Below are positions 22,485-33,710 of a DNA stretch of 64,000 bases, piece by piece; within the stretch, counting starts at the first letter, position 1, and each line of letters starts with the position of its first letter. This DNA comes from Leptobrachium leishanense (lineage: Eukaryota > Chordata > Amphibia > Anura > Megophryidae): positions 59,070,881 to 59,134,880 of the forward strand of contig CM019063.1 in the NCBI GenBank assembly GCA_009667805.1. Direction: 5' to 3'. The translations under genes and the position numbers were made by a program. The notes beneath the pieces are model-generated. The model worked only from the letters and a program-made list of their open reading frames with translations. It did not search any database and was not told where the DNA came from.

Positions 22485-24151
22485 ACTTGCTAAAGCCCTG
22501 GAAAGATAGAGTATCGCTAGCTGCTGGGTTCATCCCAATAACCCACCAGCTGGATACTGAACACCCTCAGGTCCCTGAAGTAAAAATTGCTGAGTCGCTG
22601 TCTAAGTCACAAAAGCAGGAAGTCAGAGAGTTTTTAATAAAAAACCGAGAAAAATTTTCAGAGATGCCTGGTCAGACGTCGGTAACACAACATGACATTG
22701 TTACTGAACCAGGGGCACGGGTTAAACTTAAACCTTACCGTATTCCTGAGGCAAGGAGGAAAGACATCAGTAGCGAGGTTAAGAAAATGTTTGAGCTAGA
22801 CATCATTGAAGAGTCCAGTAGTGACTGGTCCAGTCCCATTGTCCTAGTCCCAAAGCCAGATGGGAGTTGGAGGTTTTGCAATGATTTTAGGAAGCTCAAT
22901 TCAGTGACCAAGTTTGACACTTATCCTATGCCCCGGGTAGACGAACTTATAGACCGACTAGGCACAGCTCGTTATTTGACAACTTTGGACTTGACCAAAG
23001 GATATTGGCAGATTCCCCTGACAGAAGGTGCCAAGGAGAAGACGGCCTTCGTAACCCCTGAGGGTTCGTTTCAATATAAAAAGATGCCTTTTGGATTACA
23101 AAATGCACCTGCTACATTTCAGAGAGCTATGGACAAACTTTTGATTCCCCACCAACAGTATGCAGCAGCATACTTGGATGACATCGTAGTACATAGCACT
23201 GACTGGGAATCTCATTTTCCTCGAGTCCAAGCTGTCTTGGAAACTCTCCATAGAGCAGGTATCACTGCTAATCCAAAAAAATGTGCCCTGGGGTTAGAGG
23301 AAGCCAAATATTTAGGTTACACGATTGGGCGTGGAGTCATAAAACCCCAGCTAAACAAAGTAGAAGCCATTCAGGAGTGGCCACGTCCTACCAGTAAAAA
23401 ACAAGTCAGAGCTTTCCTTGGGATAACGGGATACTACAGGAGGTTTATCCCAAACTTTGCAACTCTTGCAGCCCCGTTGACAGACCTTACCAAAGGGAAG
23501 AATTTAATGGTCAAATGGTCCCCAGAAGCTGAGGAATCTTTCCAGGTCCTGAAGAGGGCTCTTTGTGCACAGCCAATCCTCTACTCCCCTGATTTTTCCA
23601 AGGACTTTGTAGTCCAAACTGATGCATCTGATGTTGGTCTAGGGACAGTTTTGTCACAGGTACATAATGGTGAGGAACACCCTGTAGTGTACTTAAGCAG
23701 AAAACTAAACGATCATGAACAGAAATATGCAGTGATTGAGAAGGAGGGTTTGGCTATTAAATGGGCATTGGATGCCTTAAGATATTATTTATTAGGGCGC
23801 CAGTTTGATCTGGTGACTGACCATGCTCCCCTCAAATGGATGGCTCTAAAAAAGGAGGACAATAGACGTGTGAACCGTTGGTTTCTGGCATTGCAGGACT
23901 ACAGCTTCACTGTGAAGCATCGCCCGGGTAAAAAAATGGCCAATGTAGATGCTCTGTCCAGAGTCTACGCTTGTGTAGCTGACAGTGTTCCACCCAGGGG
24001 GTTGAAACAAGGGGGAGGGTATGTAACAGGGTATCATGTAGAGAGCAAGGAAAGGTCCTGTCCGGGGTTTATGTGTCACCCAGATTTCTCTCTTACACCT
24101 TCCGGAACCTCTAAGCACCTGGTTTTGCACTTTGCCTCAGTGGCAATTTAG
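22481..24151 (+). pseudogene. Reverse transcriptase-RNase H part of pol
   Basis: Continuation of pol in a third frame; the first codon of this open stretch (GTG 22481) is not a start. The RT core shows LDLTKGYWQIPL near residue 170 and the catalytic YLDD at 231-234. RNase H shows D381 in QTDASDVGLG, TDHAPLKWM near 447 and the HRPGKKMANVDALSR end near 485. The frame has no stop before the 3' LTR and runs about 130 bp into it, ending at 24151. RT and RNase H motifs look intact; only the upstream breaks prevent expression as one polyprotein. RT normally makes the DNA copy from the element RNA primed by a tRNA. Confidence 0.92.
24006..24020 (+). promoter_or_regulatory. Polypurine tract
   Basis: AACAAGGGGGAGGGT immediately precedes the 3' LTR; this is where second-strand synthesis is primed in LTR retrotransposons. 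Confidence 0.85.
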
Positions 24152-24497
24152 TGCAGGTGAGGCAAACAGACATCGCTCTGGAGTCTGGGGAGCAGACGGT
24201 CTCTATCTGCTGGAGCACAAGGTTGGTCATGCTAGTTTGCTGAAGCCTGACAAACACTAGGTTTGCAAAGTTGTTAGTCAGGGCTATTGTATATTTAGTT
24301 AGTGCCGGGACACGGCTAGGAATTTTCTTGCTTTTGAACTGTTTATTTTGAGCAATATACAGTGTGGTGTATAACCTGTGGGTTGCTGCAATAAATGTAC
24401 CCCCGTTTGAAGAAAAGTCACTGGTCTGGTCTCTGAACCTTTCAAGAGTGCTCACCCCAGAGAGCAATTGCACCCGCTACCTGTTTCCCACCTCACA
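24022..24497 (+). repeat. 3' LTR
   Basis: 476 bp, begins TGTAACAGGGTATCATG and ends CCCACCTCACA; differs from the 5' LTR by about four substitutions and two indels. Confidence 0.93.
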
Positions 24498-24504
24498 TTA
24501 TATA

Positions 24505-24550
24505 TTCTTGGTCTGATGAAAGTTCCAGAGTGGAACTGAAACGTTACCTA
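24505..24550 (+). ncRNA. Hammerhead-like motif with 3' tail
   Basis: CTGATGA (24513-24519), extra A, AGTTCC/GGAACT stem, GAAACGTTA. It is followed by CCCAATAAAGTAAC, an end typical of Penelope-type tails. Confidence 0.5.
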
Positions 24551-24640
24551 TGGGATACCCAATAAAGTAACAGCAAAAAAATAAGCCTTCGAGTACCATC
24601 ATTCCTCGCCATATCTATATATACTGTATATAATAACTTT

Positions 24641-24682
24641 TGTCCTGAGGAAAGCTCCGGTTTGGGAGCTGAAACGTTGACA
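24641..24682 (+). ncRNA. Hammerhead-like motif with 3' tail
   Basis: CTGAGGA (24645-24651), extra A, AGCTCC/GGAGCT stem with GGTTTG loop, GAAACGTTG; then ATCAAATAAATTAC. A different subfamily from the motif 130 bp upstream. Confidence 0.5.
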
Positions 24683-24792
24683 CTCATGATCAAATAAATT
24701 ACAAGTTGACAGTCCTGGAGTGCCGTCATACCTTCTTTTTTCAAGCTATATATACTGTATATGTATATATATATTATATATATATATATATA

Positions 24793-26405
24793 CAGTTGTG
24801 TTCAAAATTATTCAACCCCCACTGAAATTGAGTGTTTTGGCCAGTTTGACATTGATTTTGAGCATTCAGTCATCTTCCTTACAATTAAATCAAAGAGGCA
24901 CGTGTAGGTCAGACAAATATAACATAACATTTATAATGAAATAACCACAAATGTCTTTTCTGTGCTCACATCATTATCAGTTTTATTCAACCCCCAAGTG
25001 ACATTCAATCTTAGTACTTAGTACAACATCCTTTTACAGTTATAACAGCTTTTAAACGTGAAGCATAGCTTGACAAAGTGTCTTGCAGCGATCTACGGGT
25101 ATCTTCTCCATTCGTCATGGGCAAAAGCCTCCAGTTCCAGTCACATTCTTAGGCTTGCGCACTGCAACTGCTTTCTTTAAGTCCCACCAGAGGTTCTCAA
25201 TCGGATTTAAGTCAGGTGACTGCGATGGCCACTCCAAAATGTTCCAGCCTTTAATCTGCAACCATGCTCCAGTGGACTTGGAGGTATGCTTGGATCATTG
25301 TCCTGTTGAAAGGTCCAACGTCTCCAAGCCTCAGGTTTGTGACGGACTGCATCACATTGTCATCCAATATCTCCTGGTACTGAAGAGAATTCATGGTACC
25401 TTGCACACGCTGAAGCTTCCCTGTACCTGCAGAAGCAAAACAGCCCGAAAGCATGATTGACCCCCACCATGCTTCACAGTAGGCAAGGTGTTCTTTTCTT
25501 CATAGGCCTTGTTCTTCCTCCTCCAAACATAGCGTTGATCCATGGGCCCAAACAGTTCTAATTTTGTTTCATCAGTCCACAGAACACTATCCCAAAACGT
25601 CTGTGGTTTGTCCACATGACTTTTGGCATACTGCAGTGGACTATTCTTATTCTTTGGAGACAGCAAGGGGGTGCGCCTGGGAGTTCTGGCATGGAGGCCT
25701 TCATTACGCAGTGTGCGCCATATTGTCTGAGCTGAAACTTCAGTACCCACATCTGACAAATCTTTTCTCAGTTCCTCAGCAGTCACACGGGGACTTTTCT
25801 CCACTCTACGCTTCAGGTAGCGCACAGCAGTCGAAGTCAGCATCTTCTTTCTGCCACGACCAGGTAGCGTTTCAACAGTGCCCTTTGCCTTGAATTTGCA
25901 AATGATGCTTCCTATGGTCTCTCTTGATATGTTTAACATCTTTGCAATCTTCTTATAGCCATTGCCCTTCCTGTGAAGAGTAATCACCTCTTCTCTTGTC
26001 TTCCTGGACCATTCTCTTGACTTCACCATGTTTGTAACCACACCAGTAAATGTCTAGAAGGAGCTGAGTATCACAGTCATTTTAAAGCTGCCTAATTGGT
26101 GCTTATTATGCTTTATTGCTGCTCCGTGACATCCACAGGTGTTTTCAATACCTGATTGAAAACACTTGAATGATCCTCTGTTCTTCAGAGTGGTAGTCTT
26201 TAAGGGGTTGAATAATTGTGTCAATGAAGAATTCACAAAAGAAACATTTACTACTGTATTACAAAACCAATTGATGTCATTTTAGTTGCATATGGTTCTT
26301 TAAAAAGTCCTTGTAGGATTTCATTCTGAATACAATTACAAATGTACACTAAATTCCCTAAAACCCTTTACAGCATTGGGGGTTGAATAATTTTGAACAC
26401 AACTG
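24793..26405 (-). mobile_element. Tc1-like transposon 2, decayed
   Basis: The ends CAGTTGTGTTCAAAATTATT and its inverse (ending at 26405) are flanked by TA. The 1613-bp length is normal for Tc1. It inserted in an AT microsatellite. It differs in sequence from the Tc1 at 12359 and is much more decayed. Confidence 0.92.
25005..26029 (-). pseudogene. Tc1-like transposase, frameshifted
   Basis: ATG 26029 (MVKSREWSRK) opens about 190 codons with the helix-turn-helix region, GRGRKK hook and first catalytic motif WTDETKLELFG. The frame breaks near 25455, right after the KHGGG motif, and continues in other frames (GCFASAGTGKLQRVQGTMN near 25450-25390, then the QQDNDP region near 25300). The third motif region (NPIE) near 25200 is in yet another frame. 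At least two or three frameshifts; not functional. The C-terminal boundary is approximate. Confidence 0.85.
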
Positions 26406-27433
26406 TATATATATATATCTAAATGACAAAAACAACACATGTTCCCAAATTTGTAATTTTCTGTGTAATTTTGAAATGGCTCGTTGGGTCGCAAACTGGC
26501 GCCTAGAGTCCCTGCGCAAACCTCAAGCATGCATTGTGAGGGAAATAATAGTCTTTTTTCCCCCAAAATACTCATGGACAGTGAAGTGATAGATGAGCAT
26601 GTTTATAAAAAGGCTCCAGGACAAATAAAAGAACAGAAAAGAAAAGCAGCGAATACCTGATGAGTTAGAACAAGTACAATTGAGAGGAGAAAAGTTTGAT
26701 CAAATTTTTCTCAGACTCAGATAATGTTCCGATGTCAAATATATCAGACGAGTAATGAAACTGGCAAAACGACGAGCGGCTGAGGTCAGCAATTGCTCCG
26801 TTCCCTGCTGTTCTTGAAACGGTACAATTTGATCTCGCTCATTTGCCGGTGTGATACTTTGCACTGATTCCTCTCTCAGATATCTCTTATTAAATGGTTC
26901 TGTTCTCCGGTGTCAGTATGTCAATACCAGTGCAGCGCTCATTAAAACTCCTTCCAGGCTGAATTGGAGTAATTAACCCTTTCATCTCTTCTGATTACAC
27001 CAAAACAACCAAAATAAAAGCTTCCACGTCCTCCTGGACGTTTAAACTTGCCCTTAACACCCCGAACGCCTCCTCCTCGGAAATGTCATTTCACCCTTTG
27101 CTCTGTTTGCAAGGAGTTTCATTTATTTGTTTCCTTGTTTGTTCCTCGTTTTCCGCCGGAGATGAGGTCTCGGTTCAATCATACATCGCTTTCCGTGTTA
27201 TCTGTCCTACAAGGCAGAGAATTGCTTTTTCTTTGCAAAGAAACCTCAGAAAAGATTTTCTACACTGCAAATAAATTGAATCGCGTAAAAGTCATCTTCG
27301 ATCTGTGATTGTTTACTGCAATCTTAAAAAGCTTGTTTTTTGTTTATTAACACGTGTTTCTGGTACCTTACATACTTCTTTAAACGTGTGAGTCGTAGGT
27401 GTCATGTCGCACAGAGCAAAACATTAACACATT
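26406..27433. other. No gene seen
   Basis: After the Tc1, 26415-26445 matches the outer flank of the foldback at 17502-17765 in inverse orientation. From about 26460 to 27430 the DNA looks low-copy with no recognised motif. Confidence 0.4.
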
Positions 27434-27775
27434 TATTCAAAGAGCACCGAAATTCCAACGGAATTTTCGTTCCTCGCACTTTTTCATTCCCCGCACTTCG
27501 GGAAGTCAAATTCACCGACCCTGCGGTGAATTCAGCATTCACCGCAAGGTCCCCGAAGTGCAGGGAACAATCCGTGCAATCGATCGGAAAAATGCCGAAA
27601 AAACACTGAATCCATTCGAAAAGCCTCTGAAATCCCGCAGAATATATTAAAAAAACCGACAAGACGATAAACGGGTGAAAAAAAAAAAGAACACTGCAAC
27701 TTTTAAAAGCTGTTTGCAAAAAACTACTGCATTAAAATGACTGGAATTAACATATACAGTCCTATGACTAATGTT
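27434..27775. mobile_element. GGGTTATTC-family fragment, copy C
   Basis: Starts in TTTATTCAAAGAGCACCGAA and carries GGGACCTTGCGGTGAA-type blocks and TTTGCAAAAAACTACTG of the family; only the first ~340 bp are present. Confidence 0.6.
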
Positions 27776-28041
27776 TGTTCCTGTCTCACTCTGCTCCTGG
27801 CAAGAAGAAACAGTGGATCGCGACGCCCTTTTCACTGCAGGATGAGAAGCGAGTAGGGGATTTTTAGAAGAGAGAGGTTTAGAAAGTGTTGGAGCTTGTC
27901 CTGGTTTGGCCCCCGTGACCTCCCAGCCATCTGCCCAGAGCCAGGTGTGGTGCCTCACTCCATTGGCGGATGCATGCAGGGGAGACGTTGGCAGGGGGGC
28001 GTTGCTCTCCACCCTGCTTTCCCATACCCCCTGCTGTAAGA

Positions 28042-28449
28042 ATGGCTCCAGAGCAGGCAACTGTTAATGAGGATTATGCTGGCGGTAAGACAGAGGGGCA
28101 AAGTGAGAGTGAGCCACACGGGCTGCACCCCCAAAAGGTGTACCCGGTGGGACTGCAGAAGCACAGGGACTTCTCAGAGGCTGTGTCGTGTGGCGGGAAC
28201 TGTGTGATGGGGTTGCGAGATGGAGTGCAAGCGTTGGTGGGCAAAGTGCATGGGCACCTATGCGTCACCCACTCCATCCTGGAGCCGGTGGGTGGCGCAG
28301 GTGCCAACTGAAGCCTTGCAAAGGCCAAGCCGGTGGCGCGGATAATAACGTCGCTGCGACAGAACCAACTGGAGGATGTCTGGGAGGATCCATTCCCCGT
28401 AGCAACTCCAAGTGGGGTGCCAGATGCCCAGTTGGCGAACCCATTGTAA
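28042..28449 (+). pseudogene. Unrecognised GC-rich coding-like segment
   Basis: From ATG 28042 a frame runs 89 codons to TGA 28309-28311 and then, in the same frame, another 45 codons to TAA 28447. The composition is protein-like (MAPEQATVNEDYAGGKTEG at the start; LEDVWEDPFPVATPSG late) and far more GC-rich than its surroundings (27900-28500). I do not recognise a family. It may be a decayed host exon, a processed pseudogene, or part of a retroelement gag. A Kozak-like context (AGAATGG) precedes the ATG. The opposite strand also has an open frame (27647-28060), so compositional bias could explain part of this. Confidence 0.3.
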
Positions 28450-28544
28450 GACGCACGAGAGAGGCATGAGAGCCTTCTCTCTTTGCGTCTCCTTTTGAGG
28501 GGAGATGTCACAGGTAGATATACATATCTATCTCGACATGTATG

Positions 28545-28575
28545 TGTGTGTATATATATATATATATATATACAC
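28545..28575. repeat. (TA)n microsatellite
   Basis: GTGTATATATATATATATAT and onward; one of several AT microsatellites in the window (also 16645-16672, 17800-17832, 18962-18989, 24765-24792). Confidence 0.9.
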
Positions 28576-29754
28576 ATATCTGTATATCTATTTTCTAACT
28601 ATTTATAATTACCATAAAGGAATGGTAATCTGTGTGTATGGGAAGCCTACCACCCGACTCACTGATGCAACCATCAATCACTCTCACTTTGCAGTCCTCT
28701 CCTCCTGTTTCCAACTAGTGATGAGCCGAACACCCCCGAGTTCGGTTCGCATTCGAACTCGAACTTTCCAAATGTTCGAATTCGAACTTGAACTCAATAC
28801 AAGTCAATGGGACTCAAAATTCGATTTTTAGTGTGCCCTCCAAGAAGGCATATATGCTAGATATTTGCCATACAAGGTGTATGGGGGTCCGGGTAGTGCC
28901 CTGGGGGACAGGAAACAAGGACAAAAAGTAAAAAAAAAATGTTTTTAAAGAGTTTTCCATGAAATATGGGTTAAAAATAAAAACTAAAAATTCCTTCAAA
29001 TATCGTGCCTAGGAGGTCCCCATAACCTGCCCGTGAAGTGGCGGATTTCTAGGATGTATAGAAATATGTAAAAACCAAAAAATGACGTTTCAAATGACGG
29101 TAAATGCTTTTCCTTTAATCTATTCATAAACAACTGCTTGGGGCGGCAGCCTGTATGAAAAGACATTTTAGGACGTGCAGAAAAAGTTTAGTGATTTTTT
29201 TGACTCAATTATTGTGAAACTTATGCAGGCTTTGGATGAAAGTAACAATAGGTGCTTTAAAATTGGGCTTTTAGCATCGGCAACAGTGCCGTCACACCGT
29301 AACCCCTCTGAGGATGTGAATCTGGTAAAAGTGTCAATGCACCCAGATATTGTGCCTTTGGTGCAAGGCCAGCAAGTGCATTCATACAGTAACCCCTCTG
29401 TGGTATTGTGGAAGAGTGCAGGGGTGGACCCTGTGGTCAGGGTCGGTGCTAGACTTTTTTGCGCCCTAGGCAAGACCAGCTACTTGCACTCCCCCAAAAA
29501 AAAACGACACAACATGAAACTGCTAAATTTCTTTTTATTTAAAAATAAAGTTTGAAAAGCACCAATAGTAAAGGTAAAATAAAAATATAAATAAACTGTA
29601 TTAAACCATTTTAAATTCACTCTATTAAACAAATTAAAATTAACTGTATTGAACAAATATAAATTAACGAAAATAAATAAATAAGAGTTGTCACGTAAGT
29701 TTCAATTTCAGACACATCAAAATTTCACTTTGCGTGCCTTATCCTTTGCAAATT

Positions 29755-29981
29755 TTCATCATGCGTATATATATATTGCCCAGGCCAGCTCACATCATGC
29801 GTAAATATATTGCCAAGGCCAGCTCACATCATGCGTATATATATATTGCCCAGGCCAGTGCACATCATCTCTATATATATTGCCCAGGCTAGCTCACATC
29901 ATGCGTATATATATTGCCAAGGCCAGCTCAGATCATGCATATATATATTGCCCAGGCCAGTGCACATCATGCGTATATATA
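29755..29981 (+). repeat. Minisatellite, ~36-bp units, six copies
   Basis: Units of the form CCAGGCCAGCTCACATCATG plus CGTATATATATTGC; the last unit is split by the Tc1 and resumes at 31223. The sister hAT copy at 46230-46300 has only about two units. Confidence 0.85.
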
Positions 29982-31222
29982 CACTATATTGCCAAAAGTA
30001 TTCGCTCACCTGCCTTGACTCGCATATGAATTTAAGTGACATCCCATTCCTAATCCATAGGGTTCAATCTGATGTCAGTCCACCCTTTGCAGCTATAACA
30101 GCTTCAACTCTTCTGGGAAGGCTGTCCACAAGGTTTAGGAGTGTGTTTATGGGAATTTTTGACCATTCTTCCAGAAGCGCATTTGTGAGGTCACACACTG
30201 ATGTTGGACGAGAAGGCCTGGCTCTCCGCTTTAATTCATCCCAAAGGTGTTCTATCGGGTTGAGGTCAAGACTCTGTGCAGGCCAGTCAAGTTCATCCAC
30301 ATCACACTCTGTCATTCATGTATTTATGGACCTTGCTTTGTGCACTGGTGCACAGTCATGTTGGAAGAGGAAGGGGCCAGCTCCAAACTGTTCCCACAAA
30401 GTTGGGAGCATGGAATTGTCCAATATGTCTTGGTATGCTGAAGCATTCAGAGTTCCTTTCACTGAAACTAAGGGGCGAAGCCCAGCTCCTGAAAAACAAC
30501 CCCACATCATAATCCCCCCTCCACCAAACTTTACACTTGCCACAATGCAGTCAGACAAGTACCGTTCTGCTGGCAACCGCCAAACCCAGACTCATCCATC
30601 AGATTGCCAAATGGAGAAGCACGATTCATCACTCCAGAGAACGCGTCTCCACTGCTCTAGAGTCCAGTGGCGGCGTGCTTTACACCACTGCATCCGACGC
30701 TTTGCATTGCACTTGGTGATGTACGGCTTGGATGCAGCTGCTTGGTCATGGAAACCGTTCCACGAAGTTCTCTGCGCACTGTTCTTGAGCTAATCTGAAG
30801 GCCACATGGAGTTTGGAGGTCTGTAGCGATTGGCTCTTCAGAAAGTTGGCGACCTCTTTGCACTATGCGCCTCAGCATCTGCTGACCCCGCGCCTTCAGT
30901 TTACGTGGCCTACCACTTCATGGATGAGTTGCTGTCGTTCCCAAACAATTCCATATTCTTATAATAAAGCTGACAGTTGACTGTGGAATATTTAGGAGCG
31001 AGGAAATTTCACGACTGGATTTGTTGCACAGGTGGGCATCTTATCACAGTTCCACACTGGAATTCACTGAGCTCCTGAGAGCGACCCATTCTTTCACAAA
31101 TGTTGTAAAAACAGTCTGCATGCCTAGGTGCTTGATTTTATATACCTGTGGCCATGGAAGTGATTGGAACACCTGATTCTGATTATTTGGATGGGTGAGC
31201 AAATACTTTCGGCAATATAGTG
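29982..31222 (-). mobile_element. Tc1-like transposon 3, decayed
   Basis: Ends CACTATATTGCCAAAAGTAT and its inverse; TA on both sides; 1241 bp. It belongs to a short-TIR Tc1 family different from the two others. It inserted inside the minisatellite of the hAT element. Confidence 0.9.
30064..31089 (-). pseudogene. Tc1-like transposase 3, broken
   Basis: ATG 31089 (MGRSQEL) begins the reading sense. Recognisable pieces follow in different frames: the second helix-turn-helix and RTVRREL part at 30657-30878; [16 protein letters not shown] and [11 protein letters not shown] (second catalytic D) at 30316-30576; DLNPIEHLWDEL (third catalytic residue) and the C-terminal EAVIAAKGG at 30064-30315. Several indels separate them. 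Length would be normal for Tc1. Not functional. Confidence 0.88.
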
Positions 31223-32245
31223 TATATTGCCCAGGCCAATCCCCTGTTGGAGATATCGGGGTTCAAATGAACCCCCTATCTCCAGGCAGCTAGGGGGTCA
31301 TGGAGGGTGTCAATCGAAAGGCCTGAGCATGGCCTTTCGAATGATACCCAACATGACCAGGTATAAAGTAAAAAAAAAGAAAAGAAAAACATAAAAATTT
31401 TTGTGTGTTATTTTTATTAATGCAGCAATATTGTTCACATTTCAATTATAATGTGAATGATGATGCACTAATGATTTTTTTCTATGGGGTGCGTTTGCTA
31501 TAAATCACGTAATTCCCTCCACAAAATGTAACAAGTCCCCATTTTTGTACAAGCGCACCCCATAGAAAACATAACCGCAAACGCTCATGTGCTAAAATGT
31601 GAAAAAAAAACACTTTACACACTGCAGATGATTAAAACTTCAATTTTTATTGCATTTTTTGTCATAATATACAGGCAGTACATGACGTATACATATAAAA
31701 ATAATATATTATGAATCGGCGGAGTCTGCCGGAAAGAACGATATCTAATATGTTTGGGTTATTTAATAAAATAAGGCTTCAAATCGCGTTTAAACATGAT
31801 GAGCGAAAACGGTAAAAATGAGCTGAGCACACAGCAGTGATATGCAGCATATTAGAGGAGAGAAATTAACACTTCTCAGAAGCAGACACCACACCCTCAG
31901 TATAGTCTACATACATACAATGTATCAAATTCATTAGAACAGACTAAAAACACCTGGTGTTTATGCCGTTTGTGAACACAGGTCATTTAGAGGTGAGAAT
32001 CTTTGCACGTAGACATTAGTTTTTAATTCAATGTCTAATAAACCATTGCTTATAATATTCTGCAGTAAAGAGTCTCTTTATTTCTAGATTTTTTAGTATT
32101 TTTTAAGCATTTTTCCTACTTCTTTCAAAAAAAATTTTTTGCGAACTCGAACCGAACACTCCAAAAAGTTCAAAGTTCGCAAACTTTCGAACGGCCAAAG
32201 TTCGAATCGAACTCCGAACTGATCGAACCGAACAGCTCATCCCTA

Positions 32246-32430
32246 TTTCCAACCCCAATCCTTCTAGATTGTGCGTTCCTACGGGAATAGGGCCCTCATC
32301 TCCTCCTGTACTGTTTGTCAAATGTTGTTCAATGTATTGTAACCCTGTCTATACTGTGCCTATTGTACAGCGCTGCGGAATATGCCGGCGCTTTATAAAT
32401 AAAGAATAATAATAATAATAATAATGATAA
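32246..32430 (+). repeat. L2-type LINE/SINE 3' end with AAT tail
   Basis: TAGATTGTGCGTTCCTACGG, then TGTACAGCGCTGCGGAATAT and CTTTATAAATAAAG followed by (AAT)n. This is the conserved L2-family tail shared by many vertebrate SINEs. Its beginning lies before 28716; the hAT element split it. Confidence 0.8.
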
Positions 32431-32530
32431 ATGATTTTGCATTTGCAGAATCATTTAACGCCAGCTTCCAGGAGTTGATAAAAATTGTCAATTTGCATCC
32501 TGCCGGTAACTTGCACCAGCACTTTGTAAT

Positions 32531-33206
32531 TAGTGGTGGGCCGAACACCCCCGTTTTCAGTTCGCATTGGAACTCGAACACCCGAAATAGTTTGACAGCC
32601 AACTCGAACACAATGCGAACACAATGCAAGTAAATGGGGCTCGAATGCTCGAAAATTAAGGTCCCCTCCAAGAGGGCATATATGCAAGATATTGGCCATA
32701 AAAGGTATGTGTGGGTCCGGGTACTGCCCTGGGGGACAGGAAACAATGAAAAAAAAGCTTAAAAAAAAAGGTTTTTAACCCTTTCACTGCTGAGTGCTGA
32801 GCCATTTCACCGCTGAGCGCTGAGCTAATTTTTACCACTTTTGCTCATGTTTAAACGCGATTTGAAGCCATGGGAAATGTTTTACCAACAACGAGTGGGA
32901 AATGTTTGACCAACAACGAGTGGGAAATGTTTGACCAACAAGGAGCGGGAAATGTTTTATCACTAACAAGTGGGAAATGTTTGACCAACAATGAGTGAGC
33001 AATATTCCCGTTTTAATTCAATATCTATTAAACCGTTTATTATTATATTCTGCAGTAAAGAGTCTCTTTATTTTTAGATTTTTTTTAGGATCTTTTAAGC
33101 ATCTTTTGGAATTTTTTTGAAAACTTTTTTTTTCAAACTCTCCGCGAACGTCCCAAAAAGTTCGAAGTTCTCAAGTTCGCAAGTTCGAACAGGCATCCCA
33201 TCCCTA
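32531..33206. mobile_element. hAT MITE, complete (676 bp)
   Basis: Ends TAGTGGTGGGCCGAACACCC and ...CATCCCATCCCTA; perfect 8-bp duplication TTTGTAAT (32523-32530, 33207-33214). Inside: CTTTCACTGCTGAGTGCTGA, then GTGGGAAATGTTTGACCAAC units, then a GGGTTATTC-family-like middle (ATTCTGCAGTAAAGAGTC). No coding capacity. Confidence 0.92.
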
Positions 33207-33536
33207 TTTGTAATAACTCACTTGTTGAGACTCTAAGAACCGATTTTGCTTCCCTGGTTAAGTATAGGAGATGCAAATTACAATAAGCTTAGCGCAAGCT
33301 GTGAGGTAGACATATGTACAGCACAAAATTTCATTTTGAACTAATGGATTAGTTCTAAAATGCAATTTATTTAGTTGCTAAAAAATATTAGTTTTCAGTT
33401 CTTTTAGTATGAAAACTAAATTTCCTTCATCCAAAAACCAGTGAATACAATTACTATTGTATTGGCTCCTCAGAGGGCTGAGATCGCTGATCGCTGCGTG
33501 TTACAGTATCTCTCACTCTCAGCACAATGTGTCAGG

Positions 33537-33710
33537 CAAAGCTGTTACAGTAACTGACTGCTGCTCATCACAGCGCTCAGAGTTTCAGTAAAACTAGTAA
33601 ATAATATTTTTTATATATAAGAGGTTATTATAACAATATTATTTCCTTGTTTTACTGAAACTCTGAGCGCTGTGATGAGCAGCAGTCAGTTACTGTAACA
33701 GCTGAGCCAG
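33537..33710. repeat. Near-perfect hairpin, ~57-bp arms
   Basis: AAGCTGTTACAGTAACTGAC...TTTCAGTAAAAC (33537-33593) is the inverse of 33652-33710, with a ~58-bp loop. Weaker pairing extends outward to about 33465 and 33770. Confidence 0.9.

Larger units (their letters stand above)
18999..24497 (+). mobile_element. Gmr1-like Ty3/gypsy LTR retrotransposon, complete
   Basis: The 5.5-kb element has a 478-bp 5' LTR and a 476-bp 3' LTR, and is flanked by TTAT on both sides (18995-18998, 24498-24501). The order of domains is gag, protease, integrase, reverse transcriptase, RNase H. In most Ty3/gypsy elements integrase follows RNase H; the Ty1/copia-like order marks the Gmr1 group known from deuterostomes. 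I count four substitutions and two single-base indels between LTRs, so insertion was fairly recent, yet pol has two frame breaks. Confidence 0.92.
28716..32245 (+). mobile_element. Long non-autonomous hAT element (3.5 kb)
   Basis: TAGTGATGAGCCGAACACCC at the left and ...CAGCTCATCCCTA at the right, flanked by a perfect 8-bp duplication TTTCCAAC (28708-28715, 32246-32253). It contains no transposase of its own. Without the Tc1 inside it, about 2.3 kb, co-linear with the inverted copy at 45214-47798. It inserted into an L2-type tail that continues on both sides. Confidence 0.92.

Noticed and set aside
18999..24497. Endogenous retrovirus
   Set aside because: No envelope gene, a Ty3/gypsy-type RT and the Gmr1 domain order; it is an LTR retrotransposon rather than a retrovirus.
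27647..28060. 137-codon minus-strand frame opposite the GC-rich island
   Set aside because: Its C-terminal half lies in a GGGTTATTC fragment and no family is recognisable; likely due to base composition.
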